Positions 10,620 to 22,853 of a DNA stretch of 64,000 nucleotides are shown here, piece by piece. The notes beneath the pieces were generated by a model, which was not told the DNA's origin, ran no database searches, and saw only the letters and a list, made by a program, of their open reading frames with translations. Source of the DNA: Christensenella minuta (GTDB taxonomy: Bacteria > Bacillota > Clostridia > Christensenellales > Christensenellaceae). The position numbers and the translations under genes were made by a program. The DNA lies in assembly GCF_003628755.1 (NCBI RefSeq), contig NZ_CP029256.1, positions 453,585 to 517,584 on the forward strand, given 5' to 3'. Every line of letters begins with the position of its first letter. Within the stretch, counting starts at the first letter, position 1.

Positions 10620-11071
10620 ATGGATTATGAAGTTGTAAAGATAGGAGAAAAAAAGTTGAAGGTATCGAAATCCGAACGGAAAACAAAGACGGAGAGGCGA
10701 TGCGCGATATTTTTCCGCTCTGGAATGATTTCCTTGGGAATGGTAAAGGGGAAATGATCCAAGGACGGATAAACACAAATTATATCGGTCTGTATACCGA
10801 TTATGACGGCGACTTTACAAAACCATATTCCTATCTTGCCGGGTGTGAAACAAATGGGAGCGGAATGCCTGTATTCACGGTGAAAAAGATCCGCGCCGGG
10901 AGTTATGCAAGATTCGTGACAAAAGATCCGGAAAACGGGCTTGGAGAAATCTGGAACGTGGTATGGAGCATGCCGCTGAAAAGGACGTATATCAGCGACT
11001 TTGAAGAATATTTTCCAGGGAAGGACGGGCAGCCCGAGGAAATACACGTCTATATCGGGGTGGAGGAGTAA
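10620..11071 (+). CDS. GyrI-like effector-binding protein, interrupted by a -1 frameshift at A AAA AAG
   Basis: Small-molecule binding domain related to AraC effector domains and GyrI/YdeE, about 150 residues. The N-terminus MDYEVVKIGEKK is in one frame. Homology continues as VEGIEIRTENKDGEAMRD and DIFPLWNDFL in the -1 frame up to 11071. The switch lies exactly at A_AAA_AAG (10649-10655), the canonical -1 slippery heptamer. Without a shift, translation ends at a TGA near 10758. Either one extra A sits in the A7 tract or ribosomes shift here. The stop at 11069-11071 abuts the TTG start of yoaP, so the genes form an operon. Function is probably ligand sensing or sequestration. Confidence 0.65.
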
Positions 11072-11823
11072 TTGGGGAATTTAATAGAAATAAGCGGAGA
11101 TACGGTTGACAGGGAGCATGTGTGCTGCGCGATTTCCGACAAAAAAAGTACGCAGGCGAAAAAGGAATGGATGAAGGGCTGCTTTGCCGATGGCTACCAA
11201 TTCTGGAAGGCGGACGCGCGGGGAAAGGCATTGATTGAATTTGTCCCGGCGGAAAACGCATGGGCGCCGATCGCCGCGGACGGTTATCTGTTTATCGATT
11301 GTTTTTGGGTCGCCGGTTCGCTCACGAAAAAAGGATATGGTACTGCGCTGCTGGAGCGGTGCAGTGAAACGGCAAAGGAACTGGGGGAAAAAAGGACTTG
11401 CGGCAGTTTGCGCCGACAAAAAACGGCCCTTCCTCTCCGATCCCGGGTTTTATAAAAAGCGCGGGTTTCGGACGGCGGATACCGCGCCGCCTTTTTTTAA
11501 ACTTCTGTATCTGCCGTTTGATGGAAATGCGATATCCCAAGATTCCGTGAAAGCGTCAAAAGAGGGACTGCTGCACAGCAGGGCGTTATGGTCTATTATA
11601 CGGACCATTGCCCGTGGACCGCAAAGTATATCCATTTCTGGAAAAGATTGCCGGGGAACGAGGCGCCTCCGTTTGCTTTCAAAAAATTGGCTCTAAGGAA
11701 GAAGCGCAAGAGGCACCCTCTCCGTTTCCAACCTTTTCAGTCTATTATAATGGAACATTTGTAACCAACGAAATCTTCAGCGGAAAAAAGTTCATCGGTT
11801 TTTTGGAGGGGAAGGGCTTTTGA
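11072..11823 (+). pseudogene. yoaP: Broken yoaP-like gene (GNAT acetyltransferase plus YoaP C-terminal domain)
   Basis: The pieces together span about 250 codons, the size of Bacillus YoaP. Piece one (TTG start, SD GGAGGAG) reads HVCCAISDKK, ADGYLFIDCFWV and GYGTALLERC, the GNAT core. After an extra A in an A-tract near 11390, the next frame reads GLAAVCADKKRPFLSDPGF and FKLLYLPFDG. Near 11570 it changes again to MVYYTDHCPWTAKYI. Near 11630 it changes a third time to PFLEKIAGERGASVCF and FVTNEIFSGKKF. Three shifts make a working product unlikely. The order of pieces is preserved, so this is a decayed gene and not an assembly of ORFs. Confidence 0.82.
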
Positions 11824-11824
11824 T

Positions 11825-12709
11825 ATGGAACTTGTACCTGCGAAGACGATCCTTGCCCGGCCCAAAGACGACTCGTGGTTTGGCAACGATTATAATATGA
11901 ACCTATATCGGGGGTGCTGCCACGGCTGTATTTATTGTGACAGCCGGAGCGAGTGCTATGGCGTGGAGGAGTTTGACCGGGTGCGGCTGAAGAAGGACGC
12001 ATTGCAGATTCTGGAAGGCGAGCTGCGGAAAAAGAGGAGGAAAGGCGTTGTGGGAGTAGGGGCGATGTCCGATACCTATAATCCGTTTGAAGAGGAAATG
12101 GAAGCGACGCGCGGCGCGCTTAAGCTGCTGGATCAATATGGTTTCGGTGTAGCGCTCGATACCAAAAGTACGCTTGTGCTGCGGGATATCGATCTGATCG
12201 AACGGATTTCCCGGAAACACTGCGCCAACATCAAGATAACGGTCACGACCGTGGATGATTCCTTGTCGAAGGTCATCGAGCCGTATGCACCGGCTTCGTC
12301 GGAGCGCTTTCGGGCAATTCGGGAACTTAGCCGCGCGGGTATCTTTGCGGGTGTGTTGTTTACTCCTATGCTTCCCTATATTACGGATACGGAAGAGAAT
12401 GTGGCGGAAATGATCCGGCTCGCGTATGAAAACGGGGCGCGGTTTATCTTTCCCGCGTTCGGCATGACGCTCCGCCAGAATCAAAGGGATTACTATTATA
12501 AAAAGCTGGACGAGCATTTTCCCGGACTCAGCCGGAAATACCGCAGCGTATTCCGAAGCAATTATTTCTGCGGTTCCCCGCAAGCAAAGAAGCTGCGCAG
12601 CCTGTTTCAGGCGGAATGTAAAAAATACGGCTTAATCTTCCGGATGCGGGATATCATTGCGGCATATAAAAAGTTGCCGCCGGAACCAAAACAGCTTTCC
12701 CTGTTTTGA
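11825..12709 (+). CDS. SPL-family (spore photoproduct lyase-like) radical SAM protein with C-terminal QLSLF
   Basis: The 294-residue product carries the radical SAM cluster motif Cx3Cx2C in RGCCHGCIYCDSRSE (about residues 34-41), which holds the [4Fe-4S] that cleaves S-adenosylmethionine. The group is COG1533, which includes spore photoproduct lyase, but most members are uncharacterised and this one lacks the extra N-terminal part of true SplB. The last five residues, QLSLF, match the bacterial beta-clamp binding consensus QL(S/D)LF, suggesting a DNA replication or repair role. It starts 1 bp after the yoaP stop in the same operon as the GyrI-like gene. No ribosome binding site is obvious, so it probably relies on coupling. 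Confidence 0.85.
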   Translation: MELVPAKTILARPKDDSWFGNDYNMNLYRGCCHGCIYCDSRSECYGVEEFDRVRLKKDALQILEGELRKKRRKGVVGVGAMSDTYNPFEEEMEATRGALKLLDQYGFGVALDTKSTLVLRDIDLIERISRKHCANIKITVTTVDDSLSKVIEPYAPASSERFRAIRELSRAGIFAGVLFTPMLPYITDTEENVAEMIRLAYENGARFIFPAFGMTLRQNQRDYYYKKLDEHFPGLSRKYRSVFRSNYFCGSPQAKKLRSLFQAECKKYGLIFRMRDIIAAYKKLPPEPKQLSLF

Positions 12710-12834
12710 ATCGGAAAAGGCAAAATATAGTGGCTCCGTTTTATAACTATGCTATATGAAGTGCGCGTAAAATACATACTTTTCGGGCGCTCAAAAACAT
12801 GTCAAAAAAGCATTAAATTTTTTGAAAAAAGATG

Positions 12835-12863
12835 TTGACAGAGGGAAGGGAGTTTGGTATTAT
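12835..12863 (+). promoter_or_regulatory. rrn operon promoter
   Basis: TTGACA (12835-12840), 17-bp spacer and TATTAT (12858-12863), preceded by an A/T-rich UP-like stretch. The leader carries a GCCGC/GCGGC hairpin at about 12870. The 280 bp between the SPL gene and 16S hold this promoter and leader and no gene. Confidence 0.85.
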
Positions 12864-12991
12864 AAATAAGCCGCAAAAAACGCGGCGAACCTTGAAAAAT
12901 CAATACAGTACCAAGAACGAAAAGGAAATGCTTGAAAGCGGAGCCTAGATCAATATGTTAGTTAAAAACGTCCGAGAGGGCGTTAAGATTT

Positions 12992-14529
<1,538 letters not shown>

Positions 14530-14658
14530 GGGTGTAGAAAAGAGAAGATTTAGGAAAGCGCGAGTAAGGTATTTTCTTTTCGGTACTGTATGATTTGAAA
14601 CAGCAAACTGCATAGTAAGCCTTTTAGAGCACATACAGAGATGTATGTGATTTAAAAT

Positions 14659-14734
14659 GGGGGTGTAGCTCAGCTGGGAGAGCACCTGCCTTGCAAGCAG
14701 GGGGTCAGCGGTTCGATTCCGCTCATCTCCACCA
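14659..14734 (+). tRNA. tRNA-Ala (TGC)
   Basis: 76 nt with GGGGGTG/CATCTCC acceptor stem (two G-U pairs), anticodon TGC and encoded CCA. First tRNA in the 16S-23S spacer. Confidence 0.96.
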
Positions 14735-14776
14735 AGTGGGGGAAAGCGGGAGACACCGGAGCAGCTAACTGAAAAT

Positions 14777-14853
14777 GGGCTCATAGCTCAGCAGGTTAGA
14801 GCACACGCCTGATAAGCGTGAGGTCGGTGGTTCGAGTCCACTTGAGCCCACCA
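14777..14853 (+). tRNA. tRNA-Ile (GAT)
   Basis: 77 nt with GGGCTCA/TGAGCCC acceptor stem, anticodon GAT and encoded CCA. Second spacer tRNA. Its 3' part is duplicated 128 bp downstream. Confidence 0.96.
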
Positions 14854-15028
14854 AAGCAACCGAAAGGTTGCGGGGCGCGATCCCTGAAAACTAAGAAAGG
14901 TGACGGCCGGAAGCGGTTGCGCGAACGAGAGTGAGCGCATAAGTTATCTCGCCGGTGGTTCGAGTCCACTTGAGCCCACCAAAGCAACCGAAAGGTTGCG
15001 GGGCGCGATCCCTGAAAACTAAGAAAGG
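14825..15028 (+). repeat. 76-bp direct repeat carrying the 3' third of tRNA-Ile
   Basis: Bases 14825-14900 and 14953-15028 are identical. Each holds the T-arm, 3' acceptor strand and CCA of tRNA-Ile plus 47 bp of spacer. The second copy lacks the 5' part of the tRNA and cannot form one. The rest of the spacer to 23S (15029-15248) holds no gene. Confidence 0.93.
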
Positions 15029-15248
15029 GAGCCCCAAAGCGGCAGCATAGGAAAGACAGAAAGCACCATGTGTGAGCATGGCGAGCGCATGAGGGGATTG
15101 AGGCATAGCCTCAAAGCACATTGAAAACTGAATAGTAGAAACGAAAGAGTAGAGCGAAAAGATATCTAAAAACTAATCTGCAAAGATGAAAAAAGGGTAA
15201 GATATAATTTTGCGAAAGTCTTAGGGAAAAAGAAAAGTAGACGAAAAG

Positions 15249-18165
<2,917 letters not shown>

Positions 18166-18269
18166 AACGAAAGTTGAAACAGCAGTCTAACACAAATGAC
18201 TTAAGACTTTCTCTTTCATGATTTACTATTCAGTTTTGAGTGTGCTGAGCACCTCTTTAAATTTAATAT

Positions 18270-18294
18270 TCCTCAGTAGCTCAGCGGTAGAGCA
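18270..18294 (+). repeat. Orphan 5' third of tRNA-Asn
   Basis: The 25 bases TCCTCAGTAGCTCAGCGGTAGAGCA, given here as a 5' piece through the D-arm, are identical to 18340-18364 of the intact tRNA-Asn. The sequence then diverges and lacks anticodon and T arms. Confidence 0.9.
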
Positions 18295-18339
18295 CGGGGG
18301 CTGGATTTAACCCTTACCGCAACCTTGAAAAGTTTATAA

Positions 18340-18414
18340 TCCTCAGTAGCTCAGCGGTAGAGCATTCGGCTGTTAACCGAAGGGTCGTTGGTTCAAACCC
18401 AACCTGGGGAGCCA
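18340..18414 (+). tRNA. tRNA-Asn (GTT)
   Basis: 75 nt with TCCTCAG/CTGGGGA acceptor stem, anticodon GTT in GGCTGTTAACC and encoded CCA. It ends 2 bp before 5S rRNA, so the two are processed from one transcript. Confidence 0.96.
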
Positions 18415-18416
18415 TT

Positions 18417-18533
<117 letters not shown>

Positions 18534-18541
18534 TCTAATTG

Positions 18542-18572
18542 AAAAAACCCGTTCAAATCGAGCGGGTTTTTT
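18542..18572 (+). terminator. rrn operon terminator
   Basis: AAAACCCG stem with CGGGTTTTTT around a short loop, just after 5S. The sequence from here to 18664 holds only the degenerate 5' edge of the VanW-like gene. Confidence 0.88.
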
Positions 18573-18664
18573 ATTGCTTTCAGCGCTATTTTTGCTTTTT
18601 AAAATAATGTCTCCACCACATTTTCACCACATCTCATGCAAACCGGGACAACAATATTTCCCTG

Positions 18665-19297
18665 ATGTGCAGCGCGGTCAACGGGCTGGCGCTTGCGCCG
18701 GGGGAAACGCTGTCGCTTAACGAACTGGTGGGGGAACGGACGGCGGAAAAGGGTTTTTTGCCGGCGCCCGCCATAACGGACGGGAAGGACCTGACGGACG
18801 AACTGGGCGGGGGTATCTGCCAGCTTACGGGTACGCTGTATAACGCCGCCTTGCTTGCAAACATGGAGATCGTGGAGCGCGTGCACCATTCATGGCCGTC
18901 GGATTACCTGCCGGTAGGGCTGGACGCGACGCTCAACTGGGACAACAAGGATTTGAAGATAAAGAATACGACGCAGTGGCCGGTATATTTCTCCGCCCGG
19001 TTCGAGGAGCATATTGTGGACGTGGCAATCTATGGGCAGCCCAGTGAATACGAGATCGAAATTAAAAGCGAAATCGTGGAGGAATACCAGGAGCCAAAGC
19101 CGCAGGTGATCTATACGGACGAGCTTGCGGTGGGAAAAACAGTGGTAAAAACCAAGGGCCGGAAGGGATATGTAGCGGAGGTCAGGCGCAATTACCTGAA
19201 GGACGGGGAAGTCATATACAGCGAGGAAATCTCAAGGGACACGTTCCACGAGATACAGGGCGTGGTCATAAGGGGCGCGGATGGAAAGAACAAGTAA
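18665..19297 (+). CDS. VanW-like plus G5-domain protein, 5'-truncated
   Basis: The VanW core is clear: NGLALAPGETLSLNELVG, ERTAEKGFLPAPAI, ELGGGICQLTGTLYNAAL and VERVHHSWPSDYLPVGLDAT. A G5 domain follows (VIYTDELAVGKTVVKTKG to the end). Full VanW proteins have a signal peptide and about 150-250 residues before this point, but here homologous codons start only near 18620 (FTTSHANRDNNISL) and an in-frame TAA lies at 18605. There is no start or ribosome binding site for that part; ATG 18665 is simply the first in frame. The upstream half is missing and the rrn operon lies where it should be. Members bind or remodel cell wall; this copy is probably not exported. Confidence 0.75.
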   Translation: MCSAVNGLALAPGETLSLNELVGERTAEKGFLPAPAITDGKDLTDELGGGICQLTGTLYNAALLANMEIVERVHHSWPSDYLPVGLDATLNWDNKDLKIKNTTQWPVYFSARFEEHIVDVAIYGQPSEYEIEIKSEIVEEYQEPKPQVIYTDELAVGKTVVKTKGRKGYVAEVRRNYLKDGEVIYSEEISRDTFHEIQGVVIRGADGKNK

Positions 19298-20729
19298 CAG
19301 GTGGAATAAAAGAATATGCGCGCTGGCTGCCATATTGGCGTTCCTTTTGTTCCCGGTAACCGCCCATGCGTTTTCGTACCAGGGAGATGGAATATTGCTG
19401 GAGATACCGGACGGGAGCAACATATATTACTACACGCCGAACGGGACGAACATGACGGGTGAGATGCTGATGGCAGCGCAGGAAGAAAACCCGATGGCGC
19501 TCACGGGAGCATATACGGACGGGGGGATGCTGTCGTATTCACTGAAGGTAACAAAGGAAAAAATTACTAAGGGGGAAGCCGAAGGGGAAACAGCTGGCGG
19601 AGAAGAAGGTGCAGGTCCGGCGCGGGAAAAAGCGGCGGAGCTGCGGGAAGTCCTTGCGGAAGAATATATGTTCGGGGAGGACGCGGAAGAAACGGTTGCG
19701 GGGAAGCAGGCGGCAGTCCTCGCGGGGGACAGCCTGAAAAACCCGGATTACGCAGTGAAGGTCAGCGTGCTCACGGAGGGCGGCGCAATTTACACCGTGA
19801 CGGTCATCTACCGGAAGGACGAAGACGGGCAATCGCTGGCTGCTGCGGAAACGCAGCTTGGAACGCTGCGGCTGGGGGAGGATGCAGTCCCGGCGGCGAC
19901 GGCAGAACCGACCCCGGAACCAACACCTGAACCAACGCCAACGCCCCCGGCGGCACCGGAAGCAACGCAGAAAACCCTCCCGCTGGAAACAAAGGAGCCC
20001 GGGCAGGAAGGAAGCATAGGGCGGCTATTGCAAAACCCACTTTTGTTGGCCTTTGGCGCAGCCGTGCTGGTAATCGTGCTTCTTACAGCCTTGCTCCTTG
20101 CAAAGCATAGGAAGGCCGGGAAGAAAGGCAGTACCGCGGGATATGAGGGCAGGCTGGGACGCAGCGGGAAGCCGCTGCCGGAGATGTCCGGGCGGGCGGA
20201 GCCGGAGCCGCCAAGTATGGAAGAAGACCCGGAAAAACCAGAATGGAATGAAGGAAGCGGCACGCAGGAAGCATGGCGAAACCGCACAGCATTGTCAGCG
20301 GGTGTTTTGGGCGGCGGACCATGGGAATATGGGAGCGGGCTAGGCGAAGCGGTGAAGCCGGAAGCATATATCTCCCGGCAACAGGAGGAATCGTTGGAGA
20401 ATATACCTTCTTTTCCAAGAACCATGATAAAAATCTACGACGCGGAGGCGGAGCTGATCCGTGGGTTTGACCTCAAGGCGCGCAAGGATTACATCTTTGC
20501 GGCAAAGCAGTTTCGCGAGTGCGCGCGGCACGCGGCGGACCAGACGATCCGCAAGAGGGCGGATATGCAGGCGGTGGAATGCCTGACGCTGGCAAAGGAG
20601 TTTGACGCGGCGCTGGTACTGGCGGTCAAGATTTTTTACAAGGATTACGACTATTCAGTGGAGGAACGCGAGAAGCTGAAATCCATGATTATCATATTAA
20701 AGAAAACAAGCAGGAGGAATGAAGGATGA
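19281..20729 (+). CDS. Exported protein with Pro-rich linker, one membrane span and cytoplasmic tail
   Basis: Unknown family, 482 residues. A signal peptide (WNKRICALAAILAFLLFPVTAHA) is followed by an extracellular domain of about 190 residues. It contains GDGILLEIPDG and YYYTPNGTNM and resembles small stress-bound exported domains. Then come a PEPTPEPTPTPPAAPE linker (about 215-232), a membrane span (about 252-275), a low-complexity polar region and a helical C-terminus rich in Ala, Arg and Lys that could be TPR-like. The architecture suggests an envelope sensor or scaffold. The start overlaps the VanW-like gene by 17 bp and the end overlaps the PRC-barrel gene, so all are one operon. Confidence 0.7.
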   Translation: MERTSNRWNKRICALAAILAFLLFPVTAHAFSYQGDGILLEIPDGSNIYYYTPNGTNMTGEMLMAAQEENPMALTGAYTDGGMLSYSLKVTKEKITKGEAEGETAGGEEGAGPAREKAAELREVLAEEYMFGEDAEETVAGKQAAVLAGDSLKNPDYAVKVSVLTEGGAIYTVTVIYRKDEDGQSLAAAETQLGTLRLGEDAVPAATAEPTPEPTPEPTPTPPAAPEATQKTLPLETKEPGQEGSIGRLLQNPLLLAFGAAVLVIVLLTALLLAKHRKAGKKGSTAGYEGRLGRSGKPLPEMSGRAEPEPPSMEEDPEKPEWNEGSGTQEAWRNRTALSAGVLGGGPWEYGSGLGEAVKPEAYISRQQEESLENIPSFPRTMIKIYDAEAELIRGFDLKARKDYIFAAKQFRECARHAADQTIRKRADMQAVECLTLAKEFDAALVLAVKIFYKDYDYSVEEREKLKSMIIILKKTSRRNEG

Positions 20730-21391
20730 AACGGGCAAGCGAAGTATTGGGACTGAAGGTATTGGGGATTAGGGAAGGAATGGAGAACGGGAGCGCGCAG
20801 GACTTTATGATCGACCCGCAGACTAGGAAGGTGGAATATTTGGTGCTCAAAACAAACAACGGGTATGGTTTCAACGCCCTGCGTATTTCGGATGTGATGG
20901 GCATTGGGGCGGACTACATCATGACGCAGACGGTGGAGAACGCAAAGAAGATGTACGAGTCGACAGAGGTTCTAGAAGTGATCGAACGGGGCTTTTTCAT
21001 GCTGGGCACGACGGTGCTTGCGTCCACGGGCGACATGGTGGGCAAGGTGGAGGATTTCAGCTTTGAGGAAAAGACGGGAGAGATCGGGACGCTGTATCTG
21101 GACAACCAGACGGAGTTCGAGGGAAGCAAGATCGTGACGATGGCGGGGAAAATGGTGTTCGTGGACCCGGAAGGAACGAATATCCTCAAGGTGACACAGG
21201 AAGCGGAGCCACAGGGGGAAGCGTTCCAAAGCGAATCGTTCCAATACCTGATGGGAAAAACGGTGAAGGAGACCGTGACAAGCGAGGACGGCAGCTTCCG
21301 GATCGAGGCGGACACAGTGCTGGGCGAGGAGATATTGCGGCAGGCGGCGCGGCACGACGACGTATTGCTGGCGCTGACCCTGAATGTGTGA
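20726..21391 (+). CDS. Protein with two PRC-barrel domains
   Basis: The 221-residue product begins RASEVLGLKVLGIREG and has a second repeat near residue 90 (FFMLGTTVLASTGDMVGKVEDF), both typical PRC-barrel strands (as in RimM and photosynthetic reaction centre H subunit). YlmC/YmxH-like members occur in sporulating Bacillota. PRC barrels usually bind a partner protein. There is no signal peptide, so it is cytosolic, perhaps docking to the tail of the preceding membrane protein (inference). It is preceded by AGGAGGAATGAAGG and overlaps both neighbours by 1-4 bp. Confidence 0.75.
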   Translation: MKRASEVLGLKVLGIREGMENGSAQDFMIDPQTRKVEYLVLKTNNGYGFNALRISDVMGIGADYIMTQTVENAKKMYESTEVLEVIERGFFMLGTTVLASTGDMVGKVEDFSFEEKTGEIGTLYLDNQTEFEGSKIVTMAGKMVFVDPEGTNILKVTQEAEPQGEAFQSESFQYLMGKTVKETVTSEDGSFRIEADTVLGEEILRQAARHDDVLLALTLNV

Positions 21392-22008
21392 TGCTGACGC
21401 TGTTCGCGCAGCTGCCGGAGGATGTGCGCGGCCATAGCAGGCGGGTAGCGGGCTACACGGAAATATTGTATGGATGGGCGCTCGAGGCAGGCGTCTATCC
21501 AAAGGACGAGAGCCTGCGCAGGGGCCTTCGGCATAAAATCCACACGCTGGCGCTGTGGCATGACATAGGCAAGCTGCTGGTTCCGCTCAAAATATTGGAG
21601 AAGCCGGGCGCGCTGACGGCGGGGGAGCGGCAGGCCATGAACCGGCATGTGCTGTATGCCAAGGAGCTATACCGCGAAGGGCACTGGCCGGTCGGCGTCG
21701 GCGAAGAGGAACGGAAGGCGGCGCTGGATATTTCGTGCCTGCACCATGAGCGTTGGGATGGCGGCGGGTATCCATACGGCAGAAAAGGAGAAGCGACGCC
21801 GGCCATCGCGCGGATTTGCGCTGTGGCGGACGCGTTCGACGCGATCATAAGCCTGCGGCCATACAAAAAGGAGCGCAGTGCAACGGAAGCGGTCGCGGAG
21901 ATAGGACGCAAGGCGGGTACGCAATTCGACCCGGTGGTCGCGCAGATATTCACGGCAAGGATACGGATGCTGGCAAAAAGCGAAGGAACGGCGCTTACGA
22001 GGATATGA
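21391..22008 (+). CDS. HD-GYP-type phosphohydrolase
   Basis: The 205-residue product is a compact HD domain: GHSRRVAGYTEIL, LALWHDIGKLLVP (the HD pair), a conserved His in MNRHVLYAKELY, then CLHHERWDGGGYPYG and ICAVADAFDAIIS. The HHERWDG.GYP pattern belongs to the HD-GYP group, which hydrolyses cyclic di-GMP or related dinucleotides, though the canonical GYP loop is only partly visible. ATG 21391 overlaps the previous stop (TGATG); GTG 21388 is an alternative. Its operon with exported envelope proteins suggests second-messenger control of wall functions. Confidence 0.82.
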   Translation: MLTLFAQLPEDVRGHSRRVAGYTEILYGWALEAGVYPKDESLRRGLRHKIHTLALWHDIGKLLVPLKILEKPGALTAGERQAMNRHVLYAKELYREGHWPVGVGEEERKAALDISCLHHERWDGGGYPYGRKGEATPAIARICAVADAFDAIISLRPYKKERSATEAVAEIGRKAGTQFDPVVAQIFTARIRMLAKSEGTALTRI

Positions 22009-22009
22009 G

Positions 22010-22843
22010 ATGGTGAGCAAGGCAAAGCTATGCGTCATAGGAATATTGGTGCTGGGGATACTGTCGTGCGGGGCGGCGTATGCGTTCGACCTGCCTGTGC
22101 GGCTTCCGGGAACGGAAGCTACAGCGGGACAGGGCGGGCTTCCGCTGGTACTGCCGAAAGCTGCGGAGTCGCTGCCGCGCGAAATCCGGCAGGGGCGGGC
22201 GCTGTGCGACGTTACGCTCAGGAGCCTGCCGGAGCAGGATGCGCCCGAAGCGGGAGAGGTACAGATGGGGGAAACGCTCGATGTGTACGCGGTCAATGTA
22301 AACGGGAAGTGGAACGCGGTGGCGGCAGACGGCGGCGCCATGGCATACATTCCAGCATCGGCCCTGTCGCTGACCGCGCCGACCATCCAAAGCGCGGACA
22401 ACCTCGACCCGCTGCTCACGGACGGCGGGGAGAACGGCTATCCGGGCGCAGTATACAACGACGAACGCTACTTAAAGCTGCTTACGGAAGCGAAGAAATA
22501 CATCGGTTATCCATATGTGTGGGGCGGATCGACGCCGGAAACGTCGTTCGACTGCTCGGGGTATGTGTGCTGGACTCTGAACCAGTCGGGGGTGTATGAG
22601 ACGGAACGGACGGACGCGCAGGGCTTATACAATATGAGCGGGCGGATAGAACGCGAGGACGCGCGGCCGGGAGACCTGGTGTTCTTCCAGGGGACGTATG
22701 ACACGCCGAACACGGTGACGCACGTCGCCATTTATGTGGGCAACGGATATATGCTGCACGCCGGCAAGCCGATTGGGTATGGCAGCATGGAGACGGACTA
22801 CTGGCAGGCGCATTTCTATGCGTTTGGCAGGCTGGCAGGTTAA
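22010..22843 (+). CDS. Secreted NlpC/P60 cell-wall peptidase with SH3-like domain
   Basis: The 277-residue product has a signal peptide (ILVLGILSCGAAYAF, about 10-26), an SH3b-like segment (ALCDVTLRSLPEQDAPEAG to AYIPASALSL) and a C-terminal NlpC/P60 domain. Catalytic residues are visible: Cys in SFDCSGYVCW, His in VTHVAIYVGNG and a polar third residue in MLHAGKPIG. It should cleave D-Glu-diaminopimelate or similar peptide links in peptidoglycan. The start is 1 bp after the previous stop. It lies in the same overlapping operon as the VanW-like and HD-GYP genes. Confidence 0.9.
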   Translation: MVSKAKLCVIGILVLGILSCGAAYAFDLPVRLPGTEATAGQGGLPLVLPKAAESLPREIRQGRALCDVTLRSLPEQDAPEAGEVQMGETLDVYAVNVNGKWNAVAADGGAMAYIPASALSLTAPTIQSADNLDPLLTDGGENGYPGAVYNDERYLKLLTEAKKYIGYPYVWGGSTPETSFDCSGYVCWTLNQSGVYETERTDAQGLYNMSGRIEREDARPGDLVFFQGTYDTPNTVTHVAIYVGNGYMLHAGKPIGYGSMETDYWQAHFYAFGRLAG

Positions 22844-22853
22844 GAGGAGTAAG

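Noticed and set aside
19900-19990. PEPTPEPTP repeats as a possible tandem DNA repeat or CRISPR-like array
   Set aside because: It is a coding Pro-rich linker with a short imperfect period and no spacers.
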